A stretch of 7,709 nt of DNA from JAUVIB01 sp964424545 (lineage in GTDB: Bacteria; Calditrichota; Calditrichia; Calditrichales; Calditrichaceae), in contig CAYRJN010000181.1 in NCBI GenBank assembly GCA_964424545.1, forward strand, positions 1 through 7,709. The letters are read 5' to 3'. The stretch's first letter is position 1, and every line of letters begins with the position of its first letter. Below the pieces are notes generated by a model. It was not told where the DNA came from, made no database searches, and saw only the letters and a list, made by a program, of their open reading frames with translations. Both the position numbers and the translations under genes were made by a program. Below are positions 1-7,541 of the stretch, piece after piece.

Positions 1-82
1 CCCCGCTGGGTCCTGGGTTAGGAAGTAATTTACACATAATTTTAGACTTGACTATGTGAAAGAACCAAATTTATACTATATC

Positions 83-316
83 AAATTACTTATGTTTCAA
101 CCTCTTATTTTCCTTGGCTATATTTGGATATATACAAAATTAAATCTTTTTGGTTGCTTACATAAGGATTTATATTGATGCAGCGATAAGATAATACGAT
201 CAATTGGGGTTCAAAGTACATCGAGAAGTCTTTTGTTTTTTTATTATCAAGCGTTAAGTCGTTGCAAAAAACGATTTACTATGTTATATTCCTCCACAAA
301 ATTAAATTACTTATGT
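83..316. repeat. 13-base direct repeat pair, 221 bases apart
   Basis: AAATTACTTATGT occurs exactly at 83-95 and again at 304-316. A shorter inverted form, AAGTAATTT, lies at 23-31. A 13-base match is unlikely in about 500 bases of random sequence, but the strong AT bias raises the odds. No function is assigned. Confidence 0.4.
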
Positions 317-392
317 ATGCTTATTGTTAGCATTAATCATTTTTCAAGCTGTTATTGAGATGGTTTTATATTGAAACCGAAAATTCACGAAA

Positions 393-420
393 TTATTTCA
401 AAAAGAATGTCATGAAATAA
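393..420. promoter_or_regulatory. Inverted repeat, possible operator
   Basis: TTATTTCA (393-400) and TGAAATAA (413-420) are exact reverse complements separated by 12 bases. The pair lies about 110 bases upstream of the start codon at 532 and upstream of the candidate -10 box, a position suited to a dimeric regulator site. The sequence is very AT-rich and I know of no regulator with this site, so it may be chance. Confidence 0.2.
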
Positions 421-469
421 ATAAATATAGAGATATCTATCTAAATTTATTATTTTTGAGTATTTATTT

Positions 470-501
470 TTGAATTAAGTCTATATAGTTACAATTATAA
501 T
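470..501 (+). promoter_or_regulatory. Candidate promoter of the T9SS protein gene
   Basis: A perfect TATAAT lies at 496-501, about 30 bases before the start codon. The nearest -35-like word, TTGAAT at 470-475, sits 20 bases upstream, longer than the usual 16-18. The surroundings are so AT-rich that chance matches are common, and Bacteroidota-type promoters follow a different consensus. This is a weak prediction. Confidence 0.25.
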
Positions 502-517
502 GGTTTAATTAGCGATA

Positions 518-525
518 GAGAGGGG
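518..525 (+). promoter_or_regulatory. Ribosome binding site for the T9SS protein gene
   Basis: GAGAGGGG is a purine-rich Shine-Dalgarno-like stretch 6 bases before the ATG at 532. It stands out in AT-rich surroundings and supports ATG 532 as the start, as does the signal peptide that begins there. Confidence 0.6.
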
Positions 526-531
526 CCAAAT

Positions 532-3500
532 ATGTTAAAAAAGTTATATCACATTATTGTCTTTTCAATCGCTCTTGCAGTGATTGCCCGCGCGCAATGG
601 AGTAAATTTGATAAATCTTTTAATATAAGGCCGCTTGAGAAGAAAACATTTGTTGGTTTAAATGTTTCGAATGAAAACGAAAGCGATCTACCGACTTTAT
701 TAAAACGAATTGATTTGATTGCCAATAGTAACGGCAAATTATCTTCTCCGAGGTTTATTTTTAAGGGTAATATTTCCGGAAGCGAAGATAAAATTATGGA
801 TCCTCAAAGTTTTGCTGCATTAATAGACAGCGCTTCACTTTCTTCCGTTTCTCCCGACGATGACGGGCAATTTTACGTTTCGTGTAAAAATGCGGATATT
901 GCGAATATAGCTTATTATAGTGCAAATATCAGATATCCGGAGATTGAGATACGTTTCGGACGAGATGATGAAGGATTAGCTATTGATTTATCCAGAAATA
1001 GTATGCCGGTTATTAAAGTGCCGTTTACCGTATGGTGTTTATGTGGAACACCCGCTGATACAACAGATGATATCCAATTATTACCCACTGTAATGAATGC
1101 AGTTTATGGCGATACAAGCGGATTCTGGGGAATAAGAAATTCCGTATCAAGTCCATGGGGAATTAATCCTGCAAAACAATCCGATTTCCTGGATATCTAT
1201 AGCTTTAAAAATGGGAAATCCTATGCCGATTTACAATTAGCATGGGAACGTCAAAATACGACAGGACATTCCGATCCCATGCTATTTTATGAGTTAAATG
1301 GGTTGCTATTTATACCGGATGTTACAATAAATTCTTTAGATTCCAATCCTCTTAGTACAATTAATAATCTTAACGGTTTGACAAGACCAAAGCCAGGCAC
1401 AATAATCAGATTTACCTATGCTATAGGGCTTAAATTATTTCCATATACGATAAATGCGGTTGTAGGCAGAGATATTTCGTATAATCCGCATTATTTTGGT
1501 TTTCCATCTCCTCAGATACAGGTAGTGCAAGGTCCAGCTGGGATGAGCGTAGATGAAGATAACAAAGTACATTGGATGCCCACAATAAACGATACGGGAG
1601 AGATAGAATTCTCTTTAAGCGCTACAAATTATCGCGGAAGCGTAGAAGCCTTGTATAAAACTTATATTGACGCCCTGCCAATGGATTTCAAAGATCATAA
1701 AAACAATATGAATGTATCTGTTTTCAATCGGGGATTAATAGGCGGTTTTGCGTGCGGTTACGAAAACGGTATGGGTAACGGAATATCCTATCTTGGCAAG
1801 AACGGGGTTTATACTGCCGGAATATTTCTCGCCCTTTCGCCCGATAAAATTTGTGGAAAACCTTATATGTTTAAAGATAGCGATTTTATGCCGCTTACGT
1901 CCGTTAAATCTGTTGAAAGCCCTATTCCAAATACTAATCAGGCTTTTTCTACTGTTTTTAACGATCATCATTATAATAGAGAGACAGGAAAAATTGGGGT
2001 CACTATAACACAAAATAGTTATTCATCTGATACAAATCCCTTAAATAATTTTATCATTTTGGATTATACGATACATAATGATAATAACTATCGGTTGGAT
2101 AGTTTATATTTTAGCGCTTACGCCGATTATGATATCGGCGATTTTAATAATAATTTATCCGGTTGGGATGCAAGCCGCAAATTGGCTTATATGTACAGCG
2201 ATCAAATAGGTGATTCTCTATATTATTACGGTATTGCTTTGTTGAAAGGAAATGTTTCGGGATTTACGGATCATTTTTTGTCGGATGGAGAACAACTTTA
2301 TAATCAATTAAAGGAGATTGTCGAACCTGATAATGTAGCGAATGAAAAAGGGTTGCTTTTATCGACAGGACCTTACAGGGTGGATAGCCGTTCATCGTTT
2401 CGTGTTGTATATGCTATAGTGGCGGGAAGAAATTTACAGGAATTGCTAACAAATACCGATTACGCCCGCCAGGTTAATCTTGATTTTGACGCTGCGACGA
2501 TAACCTTTCAGGTAGATATGAGCGTTCAGGAAGAAATTGGCGTTTTTCAGCCGGATTCCGGAGATATGGTGGTTTTGCGCGGTTCATTTAACGATTGGAG
2601 CGGAGAACAAAAAAATAAATATCGTCTTGAAAATGTCGATGAATCAATGATTTACAAACTTCCTGTAATGATTAATAAAGCTCCCGGAGAGGAGGTTGAA
2701 TATAAATTTGTGATTGTATCGTCAGACAGCGTCGATAAAAAGGAAGAAAAAATTAATTGTAACGATTCACCGAATTGCGCTCGTTTTTTTACTATGACGG
2801 GAGAGGCGCAAACATTGCCGGTTATGTTGTTTAACAACGCTACGGTTACCCAATCGGATTCTCTTGCTTTGTTGGAGATCTATGATTCCATGTACGGCGA
2901 TAATTGGCTGCATAAAGACAACTGGCTGAGCGATCAACCTATCGACAACTGGTACGGCGTAACCGTCACCGACGGCAGAGTAACGGCGTTGAATCTCGCC
3001 GAAAACGGTTTGGCCGGCGCTATCCCTCCTGATATCGGAAGCTTATCGGCTTTAAAGATATTATTTATGAATAATAATGACGGTATTTTGGGAAATATAC
3101 CGCCGCAATTGTATAACTTGACCGATCTAATTGAACTCCACCTGAATGCGGATCATCTTAGCGGAGAGCTATCGGAAGATATAGGAAAACTTAAGAGCCT
3201 GCGTGTACTTGATTTGGGGCAGAATGAGTTTTATAGCGTTTTACCCGAGAATCTCGGAAATTTATTCGTTTTGGAAATACTAAATTTATCGGGTAACAAT
3301 TTTGAAGGGGGCTGGCCTGAGCAATTGTTGCGGCTTACAAACTTGAAAGTGTTATCCGTTGCCGAGAATAATTTAACGGGAATAGTGCCCGCTGAGATCA
3401 ACGAATTGAATAGGTTAACGGAATTACATATTAACGGTAATAATTTTGATACTTTGCCACCATTAAGCGCTTTATCTACTCTTAAATGGTTGTTAATTCA

Positions 3501-5433
3501 GGAGAATAAATTTACTTTTAAAGATATTGTGCCCAATCTAACCGTACCTTCGGATACCATTGTTTATGCGCCGCAGGACAGCGTAGGAATGGCAAAAGAT
3601 ACGCTGGTAAGTTCGGGAGAGGATTTATCTCTTGTCGCACCGGGAGAGGAGGCCAATAATAGGTATCAGTGGTATAAAAATGATCAATTAATTAACGGCG
3701 CTTCCAATAAAGAGCTTATATTAAATCAAGTTACAAGCAATGATGAAGGGATTTATCATTGTCAAATCACTAACACAAAGGCAACCGATTTAACCTTATA
3801 TAGTCGGCCCGTTAATGTGACTATAAAAACAAGCCCGCTTATTGAGCAAGTGGGTAGCTTAAATGATATTCGGGCAACATACGCTAAATTATCGGCTTAT
3901 ATTTTTCCGGCGGATAACAACGTCAATGTAAAGTTCCTTTATGGTAAAAATTCGGTTAATGAGAATGAGACGCTATTCGGGAATAATCCCATATCGGGAA
4001 ATATAAACAATTACGCCATTGTAGAGCTGAGCGGTTTACAGCCGAATACCGAATATCGTTGGCAGGTGGAAATAAATTATGACGGCGGCAGCGATCGTAG
4101 CGACGAGCGTACGTTTAAAACTTTGCCGCTTCCGGAAACCATATCTTCCAACGGAACCGTTTTTTTCCCGCAACATCCATCGGCAGCAGATTACACATCG
4201 GATGATTATCGTTTGCTCGGTCTGCCGGGCAATGGTGGAAATTTAAGGATTTCCGATATTTTGCAAGGTGAGCCCGAAAAGGATTGGATCGCTTATTGGG
4301 ATAATGGAGAGCAGAGTGACTATTTAATAAAATATAATGAAACAAATATTTTTAAATTGGAACAGGGGAAGGCTTTTTGGGTAGTGTGTAAAAAACCTTT
4401 AAATATTGCGATGGACGTTCCGCAGGCGCAGCTTGATTCAAAAGACGCTGCGGCAATTCCGTTACATGATGGTTGGAATATAATTACCAATCCTTTAAAT
4501 ATCACGGTTTCCTGGGATGATATAAAAAACGAATCGGGTATCGGCGGTAACAACGAATCATTATGGAAATTTAACGTCGGCTGGGAGGGCAGCGACCGTA
4601 TGGAACCCAATATGGGGTATTACTTTTTTAACGGCGTAAATTTACAGGTTTTGAAAGTGCCGCTAAAAGCAATGGCTACGATGAAAAAATTAAACGTTTT
4701 GGCTGATACATCCTTTATTGCCATCGATTTAAATGTAAACGATACCTATAATGATAAAATATTATTCGCCGTTAATGATAATGTTGAAAATTTAATTATC
4801 CATAAGCCGAGAACCGTTGGCGGGATGAACGGTATATATTATTTAAAACCGCAATGGGATGAAAAATATCCGGCATTTATGGCGGATGTTCGCAAATCCG
4901 GTGAACCGTTGTATGATGTTCCGTTTTATGTAACGCTTGCATCTCCAAAGAAAGCCGCTTTACATTTTAACGGCATTAACAATATTGATGAGAATGCGGA
5001 AATTTACCTTGTTGATTTGGAAACGGCAACCTATCAAAACTTGCGGGAAACGGATAGCTATTCATTCTCGAATTTTTCTAAGACGCGCTCATTTAAATTG
5101 CTTATCGGTAGAATCGATAAAATTGAAAGCGAGCTTCAAAAGATAGTTCCACACGAGTTCACTTTGGAAAATAATTATCCCAATCCTTTTAATCCGGAAA
5201 CGGTCATTCCCGTAAAAATTCCCAACGAATCAACGGTTGAATTAAGCGTTTATAATATTTTGGGTGAAAAAATATGTACGCTTTTTAACGGAGTCCTGGC
5301 CAAGGGAAGACATCTGTTTCGTTGGAACGGACGCAGCGCCGGCGGCGCATTAATGCCGAGCGGCGTCTATTTTTATCAATTGCAGGTGCAGGGCGGAGCG
5401 CGTTTAACAAAAAAGATGATTCTTATGCGTTAA
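532..5433 (+). CDS. Secreted multidomain LRR/Ig/Fn3 protein with T9SS type A sorting domain
   Basis: This 1633-residue protein is probably exported by Sec and then by the type IX system to the cell surface or medium. Residues 1-21 are a signal peptide (MLKK, hydrophobic core, cleavage likely after ARA). Residues 22-323 are beta-rich and unassigned. About 324-383 resembles a cadherin-like/putative Ig module (GPAGMSVDED, then HWMPTINDTGEIEF). About 384-653 is a beta-rich module of a type I associate with T9SS-exported proteins of this group. About 654-770 is a starch-binding-like beta-sandwich (FQVDMSV, RGSFNDWSG near 683-690). About 776-1003 is an LRR cap plus seven or eight 24-residue plant-type repeats (LxxLxLxxNxLxGxIP). 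About 1020-1098 is Ig-like (W1047, C1077, no partner Cys visible), and 1100-1200 is Fn3-like. About 1223-1380 holds two related modules, and 1540-1633 is the sorting domain (NNYPNPFNPET, VYNILGEK, SGVYFYQL, KKMILMR), which resembles a FlgD Ig-like fold. I see no enzyme motif; binding or adhesion is inferred. GC varies strongly along the gene. Confidence 0.93.
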   Translation: MLKKLYHIIVFSIALAVIARAQWSKFDKSFNIRPLEKKTFVGLNVSNENESDLPTLLKRIDLIANSNGKLSSPRFIFKGNISGSEDKIMDPQSFAALIDSASLSSVSPDDDGQFYVSCKNADIANIAYYSANIRYPEIEIRFGRDDEGLAIDLSRNSMPVIKVPFTVWCLCGTPADTTDDIQLLPTVMNAVYGDTSGFWGIRNSVSSPWGINPAKQSDFLDIYSFKNGKSYADLQLAWERQNTTGHSDPMLFYELNGLLFIPDVTINSLDSNPLSTINNLNGLTRPKPGTIIRFTYAIGLKLFPYTINAVVGRDISYNPHYFGFPSPQIQVVQGPAGMSVDEDNKVHWMPTINDTGEIEFSLSATNYRGSVEALYKTYIDALPMDFKDHKNNMNVSVFNRGLIGGFACGYENGMGNGISYLGKNGVYTAGIFLALSPDKICGKPYMFKDSDFMPLTSVKSVESPIPNTNQAFSTVFNDHHYNRETGKIGVTITQNSYSSDTNPLNNFIILDYTIHNDNNYRLDSLYFSAYADYDIGDFNNNLSGWDASRKLAYMYSDQIGDSLYYYGIALLKGNVSGFTDHFLSDGEQLYNQLKEIVEPDNVANEKGLLLSTGPYRVDSRSSFRVVYAIVAGRNLQELLTNTDYARQVNLDFDAATITFQVDMSVQEEIGVFQPDSGDMVVLRGSFNDWSGEQKNKYRLENVDESMIYKLPVMINKAPGEEVEYKFVIVSSDSVDKKEEKINCNDSPNCARFFTMTGEAQTLPVMLFNNATVTQSDSLALLEIYDSMYGDNWLHKDNWLSDQPIDNWYGVTVTDGRVTALNLAENGLAGAIPPDIGSLSALKILFMNNNDGILGNIPPQLYNLTDLIELHLNADHLSGELSEDIGKLKSLRVLDLGQNEFYSVLPENLGNLFVLEILNLSGNNFEGGWPEQLLRLTNLKVLSVAENNLTGIVPAEINELNRLTELHINGNNFDTLPPLSALSTLKWLLIQENKFTFKDIVPNLTVPSDTIVYAPQDSVGMAKDTLVSSGEDLSLVAPGEEANNRYQWYKNDQLINGASNKELILNQVTSNDEGIYHCQITNTKATDLTLYSRPVNVTIKTSPLIEQVGSLNDIRATYAKLSAYIFPADNNVNVKFLYGKNSVNENETLFGNNPISGNINNYAIVELSGLQPNTEYRWQVEINYDGGSDRSDERTFKTLPLPETISSNGTVFFPQHPSAADYTSDDYRLLGLPGNGGNLRISDILQGEPEKDWIAYWDNGEQSDYLIKYNETNIFKLEQGKAFWVVCKKPLNIAMDVPQAQLDSKDAAAIPLHDGWNIITNPLNITVSWDDIKNESGIGGNNESLWKFNVGWEGSDRMEPNMGYYFFNGVNLQVLKVPLKAMATMKKLNVLADTSFIAIDLNVNDTYNDKILFAVNDNVENLIIHKPRTVGGMNGIYYLKPQWDEKYPAFMADVRKSGEPLYDVPFYVTLASPKKAALHFNGINNIDENAEIYLVDLETATYQNLRETDSYSFSNFSKTRSFKLLIGRIDKIESELQKIVPHEFTLENNYPNPFNPETVIPVKIPNESTVELSVYNILGEKICTLFNGVLAKGRHLFRWNGRSAGGALMPSGVYFYQLQVQGGARLTKKMILMR

Positions 5434-5516
5434 TTTTGACGGATGTTAACTGCGAATAATCAATCGCTCAATAGCTAAGTCCGTAAAGTTTTATTTTTGT
5501 ATTTATAATTTAAGAT

Positions 5517-5561
5517 CGGATATTCCTTATCTAAAAAACGAATGGAAAATATCCGTTTTTT
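5517..5561. terminator. Hairpin terminator between convergent genes
   Basis: CGGATATT (5517-5524) pairs with AATATCCG (5548-5555), extended by CC/GG across a two-base bulge, and is followed directly by TTTTTT (5556-5561). This is a rho-independent-like end for the plus-strand gene that stops at 5433. An alternative inner hairpin pairs AAAAAACG (5533-5540) with CGTTTTTT (5554-5561); its A tract becomes a T tract on the minus strand, so it could also stop transcripts of the minus-strand gene ending at 5588. The stem is AT-rich, so strength is uncertain. Confidence 0.5.
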
Positions 5562-5587
5562 AAGGTAAAAACATTTGATAGTATAAT

Positions 5588-6214
5588 TCATTTTTGAATT
5601 TTGTCCGTTGGCAGTTGAAAAAAGCGAATTTGCGATGGGTATTGCTTTGAAAAATAGACCCTTTGCTGCGCTTTTTGAAAATCCTCCTCCCCTGCCGAAT
5701 AAATATCCGTAAATTTCTGCGGATTGCGGTCGAACAAAGGAAACCAGCTGCTTTGAATTTGCACCATGATGCGATGCCCTTTTTTAAAGGTGTGAAATAC
5801 ATCCTGCAAAGGCAGTTTGATTTCGGTAACTTCATTGGGTATCATCGCTTTGGGATGGCTGTAATCATCGCGAAATTTGGCTCGCATAATATCGCCGCGT
5901 ACATCCTGATAAGCAAAGATGTAGCCTTGTTCGGCAAAAGCCTTAGACGGCCCTAAATTTCTCTTGAATTTATCTTTTCCGTAGGGCCCCACGCCATAGG
6001 GCGTGCGCAGTAATAAAATGGGATAGCTTCGTGAACTGTCCTTAGGGATATAGACAGAAGTGAAAAGCGTTTTGCCGTCACGCATAGGGATGCGGAACTC
6101 TTTTTTGTAATAATTTTCTTTTATGGAAAATTCAGCTTTGCCCGTTTTTTGGTAATGACAACCGATGGCGATGAATAGGGAAACGCTAATAAGCGCTAAA
6201 AGTGATTTTTTCAT
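5588..6214 (-). CDS. CocE/NonD-family hydrolase lipoprotein, internally deleted, probably inactive
   Basis: This 208-residue frame starts with a lipoprotein signal (MKKSLLALIS, lipobox A-I-G-C19). Residues 30-107 match the start of CocE/NonD (X-Pro dipeptidyl-peptidase S15-like) alpha/beta hydrolases: IPMRDGKTLFTSVYIPKD, then RTPYGVGPYG with the likely oxyanion-hole tyrosine Y73, then YQDVRG (102-107). From about residue 109 the sequence matches the far C-terminal jelly-roll domain instead: MRAKFRD, DVFHTFKKGHRIMVQIQSSWFPL, DRNPQKF, EEDFQKA. Family members are normally around 600 residues. The nucleophile GxSYxG segment, the cap, and the catalytic Asp and His are absent, so hydrolysis is not expected. 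The join (about 5885-5897) is in frame with no stop, giving an intact reading frame. It could be a recent in-frame deletion, a retained remnant or an assembly error. An AAAGGT Shine-Dalgarno (6221-6226) supports the start. It converges with the T9SS gene. Confidence 0.75.
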   Translation of the reverse strand: MKKSLLALISVSLFIAIGCHYQKTGKAEFSIKENYYKKEFRIPMRDGKTLFTSVYIPKDSSRSYPILLLRTPYGVGPYGKDKFKRNLGPSKAFAEQGYIFAYQDVRGDIMRAKFRDDYSHPKAMIPNEVTEIKLPLQDVFHTFKKGHRIMVQIQSSWFPLFDRNPQKFTDIYSAGEEDFQKAQQRVYFSKQYPSQIRFFQLPTDKIQK

Positions 6215-6220
6215 GGCGCT

Positions 6221-6226
6221 ACCTTT
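6221..6226 (-). promoter_or_regulatory. Ribosome binding site for the CocE remnant
   Basis: On the minus strand AAAGGT lies 6 bases before the ATG at 6214. It fixes the start where the lipoprotein signal begins and shows that the translation start of this deleted gene is still intact. Confidence 0.5.
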
Positions 6227-6247
6227 GTAAACTATAAATATCTTTTT

Positions 6248-6276
6248 AATATACTTCTTTTTTTAAATTAGCGCAA
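6248..6276 (-). promoter_or_regulatory. Candidate promoter of the CocE remnant
   Basis: Reading the minus strand, TTGCGC (6271-6276) and TATATT (6248-6253) are separated by 17 bases, about 33 bases upstream of the start codon. The -10 box matches the sigma-70 consensus at five of six positions, the -35 box at only three. It lies in the gap behind the serine hydrolase gene, suggesting the two minus-strand genes need not be cotranscribed. Confidence 0.3.
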
Positions 6277-6334
6277 AATGAAGATATCTGAATGTTTATG
6301 ACTACTTTGGATTAAACGTCAAAACCCGTGTTAA

Positions 6335-6354
6335 CTATGGCCATTGTTGGCAAT
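6335..6354 (-). repeat. attC-like half-site after the serine hydrolase gene
   Basis: On the minus strand ATTGCCAAC (6354-6346) is followed by a 3-base spacer AAT and GGCCATAG. This resembles the right-hand half of the palindrome at 7533-7671, read on the same strand as CACAAC, spacer AAA, GGCTATACG. The 9-mer ATTGCCAAC is the exact reverse complement of GTTGGCAAT at the other flank of the gene. It starts 5 bases after the stop codon. No matching second half was found in the next 140 bases, so the site appears truncated. Confidence 0.45.
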
Positions 6355-7541
6355 CGTTTTTATTCTTTAATTAGTTCCAATAATTTATAGGCAACAGCCT
6401 CTACGGGTATGTTTTCATTAATCGAAACAGCAATGATTACTTTTGTCCCTATATCATAAACAACAATGGCCTTGTAATTTTCCGTCCCCCCGGAATGCCC
6501 TATCCATACTTTATTTGTTTGATTAATCTCCTTAAAATCATACAGCATTATCCCTTTTCCATAGTATTGACCTTTATCGAACATGGGGTACAGGTCTTTC
6601 ATCATAGTATGAACATCTTTTTTAGGAATTATTTTTCCCGTGAGTAAAGCGCTAAAAAAAACAGCCATATCTTTTGAGTTGCTTATGATGTTGCCTGCGC
6701 CGAGAGGAACAGAATAATCTTTATGTATAACGGAATCTTTATTATGGGCTAAGGCCAGGTTGGGTTCGTTTTGCGCGGCTGTTTTTAATGTTTTTAGGTT
6801 CAGTGGTTCAGAGATTCTATCTTTAACTATGTGGCCAAATGATTTGGACTCTGTTTTTTCCGCTATTAAAGCCAGCAATAAATAACCCGTATTGGTATAT
6901 GACCAATATTCGCCCGGTTCAAATAGATTTTTTTTAGATTTTGCCACATCCAACAACTCATTCGGTGTGAAATGTTTATTACTGAAATGTACGGTAGAAT
7001 CATAATTGAAACTATAAATTCCGTTGGTATGAGTAAGTAGTTCTTCAATAGTAATTTTTCCTGAATTTTGAAATTCAGGAAACCACTTAGAAAGTTTGTC
7101 CTCAAAAGAAAGGGCGCCTTCCAAAACCAATTGATGAATTATGGTACTTGTAATTAATTTAGACACACTTGCCCAATAAAATACGGAAGAACTATCGATA
7201 ACGATATTATCCGGTTTAGATATAAAACCTCTATTTGTTTCCCAAATTCCTTTTTTGGGGATTAAAATAGTTGCTGTAATACCCGCAATATCATATTTAC
7301 TAAAAAGTTCATCAATTTTTTGATTTAATTTATTTCCCAGAGTATCGTTTAGTTTTTTATCAAAGATATATTCAGACTCTTTTGGAAGGGATTCAATTTC
7401 AGGTTGTTTATGTTTTGTTCCGCCTTTGTAATTTTCCTGGGCAATTATCTTATTACTTGTACAAGAAACAATAGAAAACAGGATTAGTATTAAAATTAAT
7501 TTATTTGTCATAATTTTTCAAATGGTATAATTATTGCCAAC
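6346..7541 (-). mobile_element. Putative integron-like gene cassette carrying the serine hydrolase
   Basis: One gene fills nearly the whole segment between an upstream GTTGGCAAT box (7541-7533) and a downstream ATTGCCAAC box (6354-6346). There are 21 noncoding bases before the start and 5 after the stop, as compact as known cassettes. No own promoter is evident, which is also typical. The boxes do not match the classical GTTRRRY core exactly, and no integrase or attI site is visible, so the cassette interpretation is inferred from geometry. Confidence 0.4.
6360..7511 (-). CDS. Serine hydrolase lipoprotein, beta-lactamase/PBP4* (class C-like) family
   Basis: This 383-residue protein carries a lipoprotein signal (hydrophobic ILILILFSIVS, lipobox I-V-S-C17), so it is probably anchored in a membrane facing the periplasm. 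The domain spans about residues 63-381. All three active-site motifs are visible: SVSK at 115-118 (nucleophile S115 and general base K118), YTN at 205-207 in WSYTNTGY, and HSG at 339-341 in GHSGGTENY, replacing the KTG motif. Other family hallmarks are LLTHTNGIYSF (159-169) and GAGNIISNSKDMAVFFSALL (271-290). Length is normal for the single-domain form. The family includes esterases, D-aminopeptidases and peptidases besides beta-lactamases; the substrate cannot be told, and antibiotic resistance should not be assumed. No good Shine-Dalgarno precedes the ATG, but the signal peptide supports this start. It lies between attC-like boxes and may be a captured cassette gene. Confidence 0.93.
   Translation of the reverse strand: MTNKLILILILFSIVSCTSNKIIAQENYKGGTKHKQPEIESLPKESEYIFDKKLNDTLGNKLNQKIDELFSKYDIAGITATILIPKKGIWETNRGFISKPDNIVIDSSSVFYWASVSKLITSTIIHQLVLEGALSFEDKLSKWFPEFQNSGKITIEELLTHTNGIYSFNYDSTVHFSNKHFTPNELLDVAKSKKNLFEPGEYWSYTNTGYLLLALIAEKTESKSFGHIVKDRISEPLNLKTLKTAAQNEPNLALAHNKDSVIHKDYSVPLGAGNIISNSKDMAVFFSALLTGKIIPKKDVHTMMKDLYPMFDKGQYYGKGIMLYDFKEINQTNKVWIGHSGGTENYKAIVVYDIGTKVIIAVSINENIPVEAVAYKLLELIKE

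Larger units (their letters stand above)
1..531. other. AT-rich noncoding leader upstream of the T9SS protein gene
   Basis: No convincing gene is seen on either strand. The first 20 or so bases are GC-rich, but the rest is very AT-rich (421-480 has 8 G/C in 60 by hand count). It holds a 13-base direct repeat AAATTACTTATGT at 83-95 and 304-316. Small inverted repeats are GGTTT/AAACC (362-366, 374-378), TCGTT/AACGA with a 6-base loop (259-263, 270-274), and an exact 8-base pair TTATTTCA/TGAAATAA (393-400, 413-420). A T-rich run lies at 228-242 without a strong stem before it. The region could hold the promoter and leader of the downstream gene and the end of a preceding transcription unit. None of these elements matches a riboswitch or small RNA that I recognise. 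Confidence 0.6.

Noticed and set aside
1..21. A GC-rich reading frame at the left edge that ends in TAG and could be the tail of an upstream gene (PRWVLG).
   Set aside because: Only six codons are visible and the peptide is uninformative; an open stretch this short carries no weight.
198..243. A T-rich run at 228-242 that might be a terminator of an upstream gene.
   Set aside because: Only a four-base CGAT/ATCG pairing precedes it, too weak to support a terminator.
1735..2013. Open frames of 86 and 92 codons on both strands inside the large plus-strand gene.
   Set aside because: They lie wholly inside the T9SS gene, whose frame has clear domains; they have no ribosome binding site and no recognisable content.
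2683..3655. Two internal GGAGAGGAGG stretches that look like strong ribosome binding sites (near 2685 and 3643).
   Set aside because: Both encode A-P-G-E-E in frame in the large protein, and no separate gene starts just after them.
5560..5835. A 91-codon minus-strand frame overlapping the CocE remnant.
   Set aside because: It is out of frame with conserved CocE C-terminal motifs on the same strand, which show the true frame.
5663..5956. A 97-codon plus-strand frame opposite the CocE remnant.
   Set aside because: It is the antisense shadow of conserved coding sequence, with no start signal or recognisable domain.
6866..7105. A 79-codon minus-strand frame inside the serine hydrolase gene.
   Set aside because: The hydrolase frame carries the SxxK, YTN and HSG motifs across this stretch; the alternative frame is a shadow.
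6360..7511. The serine hydrolase as a true beta-lactamase resistance gene.
   Set aside because: It has an HSG motif in place of KTG and looks like the broad esterase/peptidase branch of the family; resistance cannot be claimed from the motifs.
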